Shown here: positions 25,734 through 35,133 of the stretch, one piece after another
How the letters are laid out: every line of letters begins with the position of its first letter
How positions within the stretch are numbered: position 1 is the stretch's first letter
Source of the DNA: CALODL01 sp942492115
Lineage (GTDB): Bacteria > Planctomycetota > Phycisphaerae > UBA1845 > CAIVHJ01
Direction: 5' to 3'
Length of the DNA: 64,000 nucleotides
Assembly (NCBI GenBank): GCA_942492115.1
Contig: CALODL010000033.1
Coordinates: 372,001-436,000, forward strand
The notes under the pieces: model-generated
What the model saw: the letters and a program-made list of their open reading frames with translations, nothing else
Database searches by the model: none
Told to the model about the DNA's origin: nothing
Program-made: the position numbers and the translations under genes

Positions 25734-26906
25734 CTACGCAGGAATGTGTTCGGGGCGTTTCAGGAAGCGCGTCGCGTTGGCCAGCGGGCGGCGCAGGCCA
25801 CGCCACATCAGAGCGCAGGGCCGCCAGCCCGGGTGACGCCAGCGGTAGATCTGGCCGAGGTGGTTGTCATCGGGGACCATGATGGCCTTCATGTACCCGA
25901 GGCGATACCCCACGCCCGGCGTCGTCAACAGGTCAACTGCCAGATGCGCCAAGGGGGTCGCACGGTCGCGCGGAGCCTGCCACAGAGCCAGGCGGTCGCG
26001 CCAGCCCACTGGCGTGGCCAGTGCGTCGGACAATCCGGCGAGGCGGTGATCATTGAACAGCCGGGCGGCGGCGGTCAGGCCGCGGCGCACAGGCAGAGTC
26101 AGACCCCACTGCGTTGCCAGGCGCGTGAATGAGCCGTCGTCGAAATCGCGGGCGGCATGGCGTACGCGCATGAGATCGTACAACCATATGAAACGGGTGT
26201 TGCCGTGAATCGCCGAATGTGCCGCCAGGTGCACGAGCATGGCCTCGGTCGACGGCAGTGTGAATCGAATGTTGTTACGCTCGACGCAACGGGCTTCGCG
26301 CCACAGCCCGTCATCAGGCATCAATCTGGCAAAACGCTGGGGCCGCAAGGCCCTGACGTGGACGTCCAAACGAAAACGCAGCGGAGGGGGTGTGAAGTAT
26401 TCACGCTCGTAGTAGTAGTTTGGAAAGAAGTCGGTATTGACCAGTGCCGGCCCCGGTGAGCACCCCTGCTCCGTCAGGACCTCGAGGGCCCGATGAGCGT
26501 CGGGCGGCGCGACCAGAATATCGATGTCGGTCATGGGTCGCAGCTGAGGCCTGGCGTAGGCCCCCAGCAAGAGCGCCCCCCCTTTCAGCAGCATGCACGG
26601 CACGTCGCTGGCGTTCAGTGCCGCAACGAGTGGCTCGAGCGCATGCATGGCGGACAGGTTGATGGCCGCCGTGCGCGCAGCACGCTTCGCCAGTTCGTCG
26701 CGTTGCGCGGGGGGCAGCGTGAGCTCGAAGTGTTCAAGGGCTTCGAGTAGCAGCCCCGAGACATTGTGGCAACACGCGGCGGCGACGAGAGGTGTCGAGC
26801 GTTGCAGGTCCACGGTGACCTCGCGGTCGCCACGCAGCGCTCCTGCGAGAACTCGCGCAATGTCTTGTCTGCAGGAATCATGCCCTGTCCGCCGCGCCAG
26901 GTTCAT
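25734..26906 (-). CDS. Nucleotidyltransferase-family protein of a peptide-modification cluster
   Basis: A 390-residue protein of the nucleotidyltransferase family often found next to PqqD-like and HprK-like genes. Residues 95-140 carry the signature CMLLKGGALLLGAY then RPMTDIDILVAP, with the GG and D-x-D expected for this fold. The start ATG 26906 overlaps the kinase stop (ATGA), so expression is coupled. A role in tailoring a peptide or its leader is inferred from the neighbours; the true substrate is unknown. Confidence 0.8.
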   Translation of the reverse strand: MNLARRTGHDSCRQDIARVLAGALRGDREVTVDLQRSTPLVAAACCHNVSGLLLEALEHFELTLPPAQRDELAKRAARTAAINLSAMHALEPLVAALNASDVPCMLLKGGALLLGAYARPQLRPMTDIDILVAPPDAHRALEVLTEQGCSPGPALVNTDFFPNYYYEREYFTPPPLRFRLDVHVRALRPQRFARLMPDDGLWREARCVERNNIRFTLPSTEAMLVHLAAHSAIHGNTRFIWLYDLMRVRHAARDFDDGSFTRLATQWGLTLPVRRGLTAAARLFNDHRLAGLSDALATPVGWRDRLALWQAPRDRATPLAHLAVDLLTTPGVGYRLGYMKAIMVPDDNHLGQIYRWRHPGWRPCALMWRGLRRPLANATRFLKRPEHIPA

Positions 26907-27766
26907 GCGCTCACCTTGTCTGCAGCTCGGGTGGCATCCAGCGTGTCCTCGATCAACTGGCACGTTGCGTCGACGGGACCGACGTTGAGCTGATGGCAGC
27001 GCGCCTGGTTGACCAGGGCGACGGTGGTTTGCAGGCCGCTGTGCCCGCAGTGCAGCGTGTTCAATCCCGTACGATAGGTGTATACGACAGCCTCGGCGGT
27101 GGTCGGGGTGAAGAGTTGTGCTGCGGTACCAGGCTTGCGGCTGAGAAAGAACAGCCAGCGAACCGGGCACGCCGACCCGATGACGTGCGCCCCCAGAGTC
27201 CAGGGAGGAATGTAATAGCGTTTGTATTTGTGACGCAGAATGAACGGCTCGGTCGTATGCCGGGCCAGTTCACCACCGACCATGTGACGTCCTGGTTCCT
27301 TGACACACAGCGCTTTGGGAAACGGATGGACGTACAGTGTGTGTGGATCAACCAGAGCGAACTCGTCGGACAGGAACTGCCATCCACGGTTGATCAGCGC
27401 TGCCGACAACGTGCTCTTGCCGGTGCCGGAGTCAGCTGGAAATATGACCCCGTCGCCGCGCCATGACAGGACGGCGGCATGGTACTGCACGAAATGCTGC
27501 AGATGACGAATGACCTGCTGGTTGAGCAATGCCTCGATTTCGGCAACGGCCGAGCGCGGCGTCAAGTCTGCGGTGCGGTCACCAGGGCCGCCGCTGACGC
27601 AGTAACGCGACCGGCCATGCGGTGTAATGTCAAACACCAGCGCGTTCTCGACGGGTTCGGTTGATGCGAACGGAGAGTAGGTCTTGGCGTACAGGTCGAG
27701 CACCGCGCCCGGGCCGTTCAAGGTGACGCCGACAGCGCCGATGCGAAAGTGTCGTGTTTCGTGCAT
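26903..27766 (-). CDS. HprK-like serine kinase (HprK-related kinase A type)
   Basis: A 287-residue protein. Residues 105-125 contain the P-loop FPADSGTGKSTLSAALI, and shortly after SDEFALVDP, matching the HPr kinase/phosphorylase core. The family HprK-related kinase A occurs with PqqD-like proteins and nucleotidyltransferases in poorly understood clusters, and related kinases phosphorylate peptides in some lasso peptide pathways. Start ATG 27766 overlaps the PqqD-like stop. The true target is unknown; the small peptide at 29716-29934 is a candidate. Confidence 0.85.
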   Translation of the reverse strand: MHETRHFRIGAVGVTLNGPGAVLDLYAKTYSPFASTEPVENALVFDITPHGRSRYCVSGGPGDRTADLTPRSAVAEIEALLNQQVIRHLQHFVQYHAAVLSWRGDGVIFPADSGTGKSTLSAALINRGWQFLSDEFALVDPHTLYVHPFPKALCVKEPGRHMVGGELARHTTEPFILRHKYKRYYIPPWTLGAHVIGSACPVRWLFFLSRKPGTAAQLFTPTTAEAVVYTYRTGLNTLHCGHSGLQTTVALVNQARCHQLNVGPVDATCQLIEDTLDATRAADKVSA

Positions 27767-28041
27767 CACGGTGCCGGAGCATCCTCGATGACGACAAGGT
27801 GTTCGCTGATCATCTGCTGCAGTGCTGCCTGTGTGTCGGGCAGGGCTTCGTCGATGGCGACGTCGAATGCTTCCGTGAGTTTCGAGGCAATGTCCTCGAC
27901 CGAACGCTCTCCGGAACAATGTTGCCAGATGACCGATGCAGATCCATTCAGACGGTGCGTGCGGTCGATCCGCGGGTCGTACAGCAGCAATTCGTCATCG
28001 AGTTCGTGAATGATCAACTGGCTGTCACGGCGTGGTCTCAT
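27766..28041 (-). CDS. PqqD-like peptide chaperone (RiPP recognition element)
   Basis: A 91-residue protein starting at ATG 28041 with GGAGGT four bases upstream. The sequence fits PqqD-type winged-helix domains: LYDPRIDRTHRLNGSASVIW then SVEDIASKLTEAFDV and a C-terminal ALQQMISEHLVVI. PqqD-like proteins bind leader peptides and present them to modifying enzymes. Its stop overlaps the kinase start, so both are coupled. This strengthens the reading of the cluster as a peptide-modification system. Confidence 0.85.
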   Translation of the reverse strand: MRPRRDSQLIIHELDDELLLYDPRIDRTHRLNGSASVIWQHCSGERSVEDIASKLTEAFDVAIDEALPDTQAALQQMISEHLVVIEDAPAP

Positions 28042-28061
28042 ACGTACCTCCACGGGGGATC

Positions 28062-29645
28062 CTAGCAGGCATCGCGTGCCCGATCGCGCAGGGCGCCAGT
28101 CCACTCAGGGTGATCTGCCTCGATCATTGCGCTGGCGGCGGCACCTTTGCATGCCCGGCACGCAGCGGTGAGCGTGTCAGTGAGTCGTCGCAGAATACTG
28201 CGGTGGGCCACGCTCCACGCTTGGCGTCCGGCAAGAATGGCCCGGGTCGCGCGCGACGAATGCCGGGCGAATGCGAATACGACGTCAGGCCAGATGCCGG
28301 GGATCGTCGCCAGTTCGCTGAGTAACCGTTGATAACGGCAGATCATGTCATTACTGAGATGATCATGCACTACGAGCGGCCCGCTCTCGAATGTGTCGGT
28401 GTCGTGTTGCGGATCGTACATGCCCCGTCGTACGCAGTCATCATAGAGTGGCGTGCCCTTCATCGGTCTGAAGATGCTGACTCGGGCCGCATGGGGCCGC
28501 AAGCGCCGCAGCATGCGCCAGGACTGGCGCAGTGAAGCACGGTCCTGGCCGGGCACGCCCACCATCGTGAACGCAAGGGTACGGACCCCGAGTGCCCGCG
28601 GCACGTCAAAGGCCCGCGTGAGAACATCATCGGTCGTGCGGCGGTTGAGTACACTCTTCCGGATGGTCTCGTCGCCGCTTTCGAATCCGATGGCAATCTC
28701 GTCCAGGCCCGCCTGCGCGAGCAAAGTGATCTTTTGGGCAGTGAGGTTTTCAGGACGCTCCTGGATATTGAACGGCACACCGATTTCACGTGGATAACGC
28801 CGTGCAAAATCTGCCATGCGTTGCCGTCCAGTGGCGAAGACCTCATCGACCCACACGACACGATCCAGCCCACCACATGTCTTACGAAAGTGTTTGAGCT
28901 CGGCAAGCACGCGGTCGACTGATTTTTCGCGACGCCACTTGCCGAGGCCGCGATACGCGTTCATGTATCCGGTGTTGCAGCAATACGTGCACTGGTAGGG
29001 ACAGCCACGACTGGCTTCGATGGTCGCGCGCCATACGGGGCGCTCGGCCAATTCGCCGGCAGTCCATGACCGAAACGGGACGCGGTAGTGCAGCGTGTCG
29101 AACAGCGACCAATCCGGAAACGGCAGGACATCGAGGTCTTCGATCAACCGGCGGCGCGACGTTCGTACGATGGCGCCGGCGGCGTTACGCACCCACGTGT
29201 TGGCGATGCCGTTGAGTGGGCGTTCATCCGCGGAGGCGCGAATGATGTCCATGAGCGCACCTTCACCCTCGCCGACTACGAGCGCGTCAGCCTCGGTGAT
29301 GACACCGTCAGGATCACTTGTGGGGTGCGGGCCACCGACGATGTGCGGGAGGCCCAATTTGCGGCAGGCAGCTACCGTTGAACGGATGAGTGGCCACTGG
29401 TCCGACGTTGCGGTGAAGGCCACCAGGTCAGGCTTGATACGCCGTACGCGGGACTGCACAACGTCCTCGACCAGGCTCGGTGGGACGCCGGTCAGGTCGC
29501 ACAGGCTCGGCTCAGCGCCGATGGCGCGGGCACAGGCGGACAGCGTGGCCAGACCGAGGTGTGGCATGTGCATGTAAACGTTTGGATAAACGAACAGGAT
29601 ACGGCAGCGCTGCCGTGGCCCCAGCGGCGTGAAGTCGAGCGGCAT
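28062..29645 (-). CDS. B12-binding-domain radical SAM enzyme
   Basis: A 527-residue protein. Residues 15-150 resemble a cobalamin-binding Rossmann domain (RILFVYPNVYMHMPHLGLAT; PHIVGGPHPTSDPD). The radical SAM core follows with GCPYQCTYC, the C-x3-C-x2-C motif for the 4Fe-4S cluster, and later FESGDETIRKSVL. Such enzymes often methylate or otherwise alter unreactive carbons. The start at ATG 29645 has no strong ribosome site, so a few upstream codons could be used. It lies between the small peptide gene and pqqD-like gene. Confidence 0.88.
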   Translation of the reverse strand: MPLDFTPLGPRQRCRILFVYPNVYMHMPHLGLATLSACARAIGAEPSLCDLTGVPPSLVEDVVQSRVRRIKPDLVAFTATSDQWPLIRSTVAACRKLGLPHIVGGPHPTSDPDGVITEADALVVGEGEGALMDIIRASADERPLNGIANTWVRNAAGAIVRTSRRRLIEDLDVLPFPDWSLFDTLHYRVPFRSWTAGELAERPVWRATIEASRGCPYQCTYCCNTGYMNAYRGLGKWRREKSVDRVLAELKHFRKTCGGLDRVVWVDEVFATGRQRMADFARRYPREIGVPFNIQERPENLTAQKITLLAQAGLDEIAIGFESGDETIRKSVLNRRTTDDVLTRAFDVPRALGVRTLAFTMVGVPGQDRASLRQSWRMLRRLRPHAARVSIFRPMKGTPLYDDCVRRGMYDPQHDTDTFESGPLVVHDHLSNDMICRYQRLLSELATIPGIWPDVVFAFARHSSRATRAILAGRQAWSVAHRSILRRLTDTLTAACRACKGAAASAMIEADHPEWTGALRDRARDAC

Positions 29646-29715
29646 GGTGGGTGCTGTCTGTGACCTCACGGGCAGTTGCACGTGTGATCTCCCTGGGGCT
29701 GTGTTCTGAGGCCCT

Positions 29716-29934
29716 TCAAAACGGGTTCGGCAGGCCCGGTCCTGGCCCCCCGCCCGAGGCACTGCTGCCGCTGGCTGCCAATGCCTGACGTGCAGAAATA
29801 CTCCAGATGACCGGCGCAGCGTAGGCCGCCCGGCGCAGGAACCGCCGGCGTGAGGCGGCTTCTGTATTGGAGGTCTGCTCCGGTGCGTCGTTCGCAGGCG
29901 GCGCCGGCACGGTGTTGTGGCAGCTGTCTTCCAT
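29716..29934 (-). CDS. Candidate precursor peptide with Tat-like signal
   Basis: A 72-residue protein; ATG 29934 has GGGG five bases upstream (a TTG directly before it is also possible). It has an acidic/Pro N-terminal leader, then ASRRRFLRRAAYAAPVIWSI, which resembles a twin-arginine signal, an ARQALA cleavage-like site, and a 20-residue tail rich in Ser, Gly and Pro (ASGSSASGGGPGPGLPNPF). It sits between the oxygenase and radical SAM genes. I read it as the peptide acted on by the cluster; it could instead be an ordinary small exported protein. Confidence 0.6.
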   Translation of the reverse strand: MEDSCHNTVPAPPANDAPEQTSNTEAASRRRFLRRAAYAAPVIWSISARQALAASGSSASGGGPGPGLPNPF

Positions 29935-29982
29935 CAATCCCCAGTGTTGTCGTCAGTTTCCGGTCGAAGAGTCCGGCAAAAA

Positions 29983-30723
29983 TCAGCGTACAGTCGAACT
30001 CTCGGGAACGCTTTGAAAGAACCCGGTGACCGAGACGCGCGCGTGATCCCCAGCCGACGGGTCAACACGTTTGATGGCATGGTAGTTGCCCGCAGACAGC
30101 ACGACCAGGCGGTTGGGCCGTGGCATGACATATTGGCCGCAGCCGGTCTCCATGAGTTTGCTGCTGATGTAGGTTGCATCGACGATCTGCCCAGCGTGCA
30201 AGGTCTCGAGCATTCTCCGCGCGTTGGGGTCGGCCAGGTCCACCGTGGGGTACTTCACACGACATGTCGCGTCTGCCACGAGCAACTCGCCTCCCCAGTT
30301 GGCGTTCCAGGTTTCGTGCGCGTAATAGATGAACGAACCCGTGTAACGCACCTCGTCGACGTGCCAGCTGAGACCCGCACCCAGCGGGTAGACATACGGA
30401 CGACAACTGCAGGTCGCCCATTCCCGTCCCTGGCGCCCAACCAGTGAGGCGATCTCGTCGGCCAGGCCCAGGACGGCGTCGATGACCGAGTCGATTTCGG
30501 CCCCCGTCGGATAGACATGCCCCTCGCAGTTGACGGCGTGGGAATGGACGAGGTCCCCCGCAAGCGGAGCGCCGTCGAGGAGGCGCCAGACCTTCTGCCA
30601 ACCGCCGTGGTGGACCCATCGATACTTCTCGAGTTTCAGAGCGCTGCTCAGCGCTTTGAAGCGGTCCTGTGGAAGGACGTGGTCCAAGACCATCATTTGA
30701 TCGTTGTGCAGCGTAACTTGCAT
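29983..30723 (-). CDS. 2-oxoglutarate/Fe(II) oxygenase, prolyl-hydroxylase-like
   Basis: A 246-residue double-stranded beta-helix oxygenase. Iron ligands seen: H and D in LSWHVDEVRYTG, and the distal His in AGNYHAIKRVDPS. The Arg of the following HARVSVTGFF fits the 2-oxoglutarate salt bridge. The start at ATG 30723 is chosen for the GGTGA upstream; an ATG at 30825 is an alternative. It is the first gene of the minus-strand cluster and could hydroxylate Pro or another residue of the adjacent Pro-rich peptide tail; that is inference. Confidence 0.85.
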   Translation of the reverse strand: MQVTLHNDQMMVLDHVLPQDRFKALSSALKLEKYRWVHHGGWQKVWRLLDGAPLAGDLVHSHAVNCEGHVYPTGAEIDSVIDAVLGLADEIASLVGRQGREWATCSCRPYVYPLGAGLSWHVDEVRYTGSFIYYAHETWNANWGGELLVADATCRVKYPTVDLADPNARRMLETLHAGQIVDATYISSKLMETGCGQYVMPRPNRLVVLSAGNYHAIKRVDPSAGDHARVSVTGFFQSVPESSTVR

Positions 30724-30861
30724 TGGTTCACCGTAGATTATCGGACGCACCCGGGCCTGGACTTCAGCTGAACTCCCTCCCGGGCGATGAAAAGTGCAAG
30801 GAATCTCGTGTCCCAGCTCTTGCATGTGTCATGGGCCTGGACGCGAGGTACACACGTATCG

Positions 30862-30877
30862 TACCTATTATTAGGTA
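30862..30877. promoter_or_regulatory. Inverted repeat between divergent genes
   Basis: TACCTATTATTAGGTA, six-base arms around TTAT, in an AT-rich patch between the minus-strand modification cluster and the plus-strand lipoprotein gene. A candidate operator or promoter element for either side. Confidence 0.4.
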
Positions 30878-30902
30878 TATCAATTACAGTGAGGCTTGAG
30901 TC

Positions 30903-33107
30903 TTGAGCCACCGATTGGGTTGTCTTGTAGTCGTCATGATCATGGGATCACTCGGCGCCTGTGGTCCTGTGGACGACGTGCGCGATGACGATGGGACCCT
31001 CGTGATTGTCGACATGCCGATGACCGATAACACTCAAGACCCCACGCCACCGCCTCCACCGCCTGCACCGGGTGACCTCGAGACGCTGACCGTCGATATC
31101 GGACCCGATATCGTGATGGACATGCCCGCGCCCGTGGAACTGCTGGCCGAGGTGTCCGGCGCGGACCCAGAAGGCCGCTTGTTCTACTCGTGGTCCTTCA
31201 GTACGGCGCTGGGGCATGTCATCGGCGAGGGCGCTTTTGCGTTCGACCAGGCATCGACCACTCTCGACCCCGAAGCACTGCTCGATGGTGCAACCCTGGC
31301 AGGTGGCATTACATTGACCGTGACCCTCGAAGTGCGCGAGCTACGGGACGGTGTGGCCCGGGCGGCAGACGACACGCTGCAGGTCATCATCGCCGGCGGG
31401 GACCCGCCAGCCGACGGTGACGAGCCCGTTCTGCCTGATGACGGTGACGACGCAGATACGGAAGAACCGCCGGACGAGGATGTTGAAGACGATCTGCTGC
31501 CGGACGATGGCGCTGATGTGATTGTCGACCTCCCCGGCAACGGTGATGGTGGAATATTGCCAGGCAACCCCTGTGACGGCTCGAATGCTTTCACCATGGT
31601 TCTGCCCAGTGACCTGCACATGTCGCTGTTCGAAGGATCGCGGACGCTGCAGCCCATCGTCTGTAATGGCGTCGCGCCATTCACGTACGCCTGGACGCCG
31701 ATCGAACTCCTGCAGGACGGTGGCGGCGCACTCGATTCACCCAGCGGCCTGGTGGACACGTTGGACGTGGACTTCCAGCCCACGGCGGTGGGTGACTACA
31801 GTGTGACGCTCGTCGTAACGGATTCAACGGGAGCTGAAGCGGTGGGTACCATACGCATCCATGTTCATGACTTCGATCCCCTGATCGCAAATGCAGGTGC
31901 CGATCAGGCGGTGCCCATTGGAACACCGCTTACGATCATGGGTAGCGCCATGGGTGGGTCAGGCTCCTATCAGTACGCGTGGCTACCTGTCGGCGGTACC
32001 GGACAAGCCTTTGTCGTGCCAACGGATACCATGGGACAAACGGTGTACACGCTGCAGGTCACCGATGCCCAATCTGGTGCCGTAGCGACCTCGACAGTCG
32101 ACGTTGTCGTGACCGCGGCCCCGGCGCCCGGGTGCGTCGATGCGGACGTACCGACAGGTTTCAATGCAACACGCTTTGTGGCCTTTGATTCGGCATTCGG
32201 TACCTCCGGTCAGGCCGTCGTTGCCAACGGCAACGCCGTGGCACTGATCGAACTACCCGCGGGCACCATAAGGGCCACGATGCCCATTCCGTCTGACGCG
32301 ACTGCATTGGTCATCGACGAACTGCGCCGCCGGGCCTATGTCGCCACGCGGCTTACCGGAGCGTTCACGCGCTCGGTCCAGATCGTCGACCTCGACAGTG
32401 CCACCCTTGGAGCCAACATCGGGCTGGTCGATACCGTGGCGGCGGCACGCGGCATGGACGTCATTCCCAGTACCGGACATGTCCTGGTTGCGGTCAGCGG
32501 TGCCATCAGCGGTGTGATACAGGTCGATCCGGTTGGCGCAGCGATCAACTCGGCTCTGCTGAACATGCATCACACGAATTCATTCTCGCAGCCCATCGAT
32601 GTGGCGGTCGTCGAGAGCGGTGCGTGGGCCGTCGCTGCCGTGGCGAACGCCAGCGACCCGAGTGTTACGCTGGTGCCGCTGAGCGCTATCACTTTTGACC
32701 CGACCATGCCCCCCGGTGGCGGAGCGCTTGGGCCGCTATCACGTGCGACGACCTACGCCGCCCCGCGGGCAATCGCACCTGACGGAGTGTCCGGCCGGCT
32801 GGCGGTGGCGATGAACAGCGGCGGTCAGGGTAGGGTTCAGAACCTGCGCCTGACTGGCAACACCTCGGCAACACCAGGCACGACCACGATCCTGCCGGCA
32901 ACGGTCAGCGACCTGGCATTGAGCACCGACGGCAACGGTCAGGCGTTCGTTGCCGTCGGATCTGCCGGAGCCGCGGCCGTACTGCTGGACTTCTCCATCG
33001 TGGGCGACTCGTTCGGCATCGGCCAGACGGTTCTCGACGTGGCCGCTTCCTCGGGAGCGGTACTGATCGTCGGAAATGGTACGACACTGGCACAGCGGTG
33101 TCCGTGA
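30903..33107 (+). CDS. Large lipoprotein with acidic region and PKD-like/propeller domains
   Basis: A 734-residue lipoprotein starting at TTG, with lipobox MGSLGAC. A Pro-rich spacer (residues 47-57) precedes an immunoglobulin/PKD-like domain. A highly acidic Asp/Glu/Pro linker follows at about 160-210. Two more PKD-like modules come next (FTYAWTPIELLQDG; YQYAWLPVGGTGQAF), with the YxxAW motif typical of PKD folds. From about 425 there is a WD40/YVTN-like repeat region (VVANGNAVALIELPAG). Likely cell-surface; ligand unknown. Confidence 0.8.
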   Translation: MSHRLGCLVVVMIMGSLGACGPVDDVRDDDGTLVIVDMPMTDNTQDPTPPPPPPAPGDLETLTVDIGPDIVMDMPAPVELLAEVSGADPEGRLFYSWSFSTALGHVIGEGAFAFDQASTTLDPEALLDGATLAGGITLTVTLEVRELRDGVARAADDTLQVIIAGGDPPADGDEPVLPDDGDDADTEEPPDEDVEDDLLPDDGADVIVDLPGNGDGGILPGNPCDGSNAFTMVLPSDLHMSLFEGSRTLQPIVCNGVAPFTYAWTPIELLQDGGGALDSPSGLVDTLDVDFQPTAVGDYSVTLVVTDSTGAEAVGTIRIHVHDFDPLIANAGADQAVPIGTPLTIMGSAMGGSGSYQYAWLPVGGTGQAFVVPTDTMGQTVYTLQVTDAQSGAVATSTVDVVVTAAPAPGCVDADVPTGFNATRFVAFDSAFGTSGQAVVANGNAVALIELPAGTIRATMPIPSDATALVIDELRRRAYVATRLTGAFTRSVQIVDLDSATLGANIGLVDTVAAARGMDVIPSTGHVLVAVSGAISGVIQVDPVGAAINSALLNMHHTNSFSQPIDVAVVESGAWAVAAVANASDPSVTLVPLSAITFDPTMPPGGGALGPLSRATTYAAPRAIAPDGVSGRLAVAMNSGGQGRVQNLRLTGNTSATPGTTTILPATVSDLALSTDGNGQAFVAVGSAGAAAVLLDFSIVGDSFGIGQTVLDVAASSGAVLIVGNGTTLAQRCP

Positions 33108-33245
33108 CCTGATCGGACTGCCCTCGCCTGTCCTCCTTACCCAGTCTGTCACAACAGTTGTCGAATAGGGATGCCCGTTTCGCCCCGGCAGATCCGTATC
33201 GTACCCTCGATCCGGACCCTGATGCCGAAGAGGAGGTGTCCCACA

Positions 33246-34979
33246 ATGCGAAGCCGGCTGTACTCCCACATCCCTCTGTACGTGACGCTCGTCGGTGCGA
33301 CCTCCATGTCCGTGGGCGCGGCTGAACTGCGGGTCGGCCCCCCACTACCTGACGCGTGTGACGGCCCGTGTGACGCGCACGCGCTGCAGGCGGCTGTCGA
33401 TCAAGCGCGTCCGGGTGATACCATTCTCGTCTACCGCCGAACCGATGATTCGATGAACAACCAGTGTTACGACGAACACGTCATCGTGGACATCCCTCTG
33501 ACCATTGCTGGCGTCGGCTTGACCCGGGAGACCGCAGCGTGCCTGGGGACCTCGGCGGGCGGTGACATCATGACCATTACGTCGAGCAAGGTGACCCTGC
33601 ACAATTTGCATCTCAGCGGTCGGGTCAACGATGGCGCGGGTGGGTCGAACGTGGCAGGGACAGGTGGACGTGCGTTCGGTCATGGCGTGCACGTGATCGG
33701 CCAAGATATCGAGCGCGTCATCGTGCACAACTGTTCGATTGATGGAACGTTTGGCGATAACCTGCGTTTCGACGGCGACCGCGACGCCGATGGCGTCGGG
33801 AGCATCCAGGTTCTGCAGAGCTATCTCCACCACAGTGATACGGGGCGCAATATTGCCATCTATGACGGCGGGGGCCGGCCACCCCAACGCCATGTCGTGC
33901 GCAACTGCCTGATTCACACCGGAGGAGGCGTCCAACTGGACGGAGACGTTGCGCATGCCCGCATCGAGCGGAACATCATCAAGGGCTGGCCCTTCTGGGG
34001 GCATTTTGCTCTCGAGGAGTACTCAGAGTTTCCTGAGCTCGGCACCGCGTCCTATGGCGGCGGATGGCGCTATTACAGTAATTGCCCAGCGGGAATCGAT
34101 GTCGATCTGGTCGCTGGACGCAAGATCCACGTTGCCAACAACCTCATTATCGGCACGCGAGTCGGTGTCCGCGCCGGCGCCATGGCGCATATCGAACACA
34201 ATACAATCGTCAATCCCTTCAACCTGGCCGAGTACGCTTACGACGGAGATGGTGATCCGGTAGACATTCGGGACAACACGTTCGGTATCGTCCTCGCGGA
34301 CGGCTTCGCCGGTCGAGTGCTGAACAATCTCGTTGTGGTGACGGCTGACAATCGCGCGACGGGCGGCCCGGGCCAGACGATCCCACCCTACTACACTCCG
34401 GGGATCACGGGAACAGGGATTGCAATTGCGGACGAGGGCAGTTTGGCGCGGCGGGCACGCGTGCGCAATAACAATGTGTGGGGCTTTGTCGATATCGATG
34501 GCATCACGCCGACCAATTACGCACCGAGCCTGGATGCCCACGCATCCAACATGTCCCTGGATCCGGAGTTTGCGCTTGATCACATCGATGAGAGTCATGG
34601 TGGTCAGCCGCCCTGCCCGGCTGACGGGCTCGATGAGGACGATGTGCGCTGTTTCGAGCTTTACGAGGACAACTACTTCCTGGCCTCGACGGCAGGGTCC
34701 TGCCATGCCGAGGCCCTGCTCGATAGTGCCGGCGCCGCGGTGTTCCTCGACTTGACGGCAGGAGGCCGGCGCATGGCTCCACAGGATGCGTTCAGCGGTC
34801 TGACCGAGTGTACGTGGCAGGACGATGATACGGCGAGCCCGCTGATCGACGCCGGCAGCGAAAAGCCTGCTGACGAGACCATGCCCGCAGGCGGCTACTC
34901 GAATATCGGTGCGTTCGGTCAGACTTCCCGGGCCAGTCGATCACCACAGGATTCCGAAATGGGGTTGCACGGTCGGTGA
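33246..34979 (+). CDS. Secreted right-handed beta-helix protein
   Basis: A 577-residue secreted protein. ATG 33246 has GGAGGTG eight bases before it; signal peptide to about residue 26. The body is a parallel beta-helix: repeated turns with N-rich ladders such as VTLHNLHLSGRVNDGAGG, HVVRNCLIHTGGG and IHVANNLIIGTRVGVRAG. It is a paralogue of 35917-38727, sharing the order of motifs (GRVNDGAGG, SYLHHSDT, IKGWPFWGH/VKGWPFWGH, DNRATG). It lacks the dockerin-like tail of that paralogue. Polysaccharide binding or cleavage is plausible but not shown. Confidence 0.85.
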   Translation: MRSRLYSHIPLYVTLVGATSMSVGAAELRVGPPLPDACDGPCDAHALQAAVDQARPGDTILVYRRTDDSMNNQCYDEHVIVDIPLTIAGVGLTRETAACLGTSAGGDIMTITSSKVTLHNLHLSGRVNDGAGGSNVAGTGGRAFGHGVHVIGQDIERVIVHNCSIDGTFGDNLRFDGDRDADGVGSIQVLQSYLHHSDTGRNIAIYDGGGRPPQRHVVRNCLIHTGGGVQLDGDVAHARIERNIIKGWPFWGHFALEEYSEFPELGTASYGGGWRYYSNCPAGIDVDLVAGRKIHVANNLIIGTRVGVRAGAMAHIEHNTIVNPFNLAEYAYDGDGDPVDIRDNTFGIVLADGFAGRVLNNLVVVTADNRATGGPGQTIPPYYTPGITGTGIAIADEGSLARRARVRNNNVWGFVDIDGITPTNYAPSLDAHASNMSLDPEFALDHIDESHGGQPPCPADGLDEDDVRCFELYEDNYFLASTAGSCHAEALLDSAGAAVFLDLTAGGRRMAPQDAFSGLTECTWQDDDTASPLIDAGSEKPADETMPAGGYSNIGAFGQTSRASRSPQDSEMGLHGR

Positions 34980-35070
34980 TCACGCAAGCGTGCCACGACA
35001 TGCACATCGTCTTCGACGCTAAGGATGAGTGGCTCGGGGTGCACCGCAGATCCTGTCACCTCAGACATAC

Positions 35071-35111
35071 GCACGGTTTCTCGATGGGCCAAACCCATCG
35101 AGAAACCGTGC
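35071..35111. terminator. Perfect 18-base hairpin between convergent genes
   Basis: Arms GCACGGTTTCTCGATGGG and CCCATCGAGAAACCGTGC with a five-base loop. It lies between the ends of two convergent genes, 92 bases after one stop and 23 before the other. A bidirectional terminator is possible, but no T run follows on either strand. Confidence 0.55.
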
Positions 35112-35133
35112 AAGGTGATTCCGCGTTCGTGAA

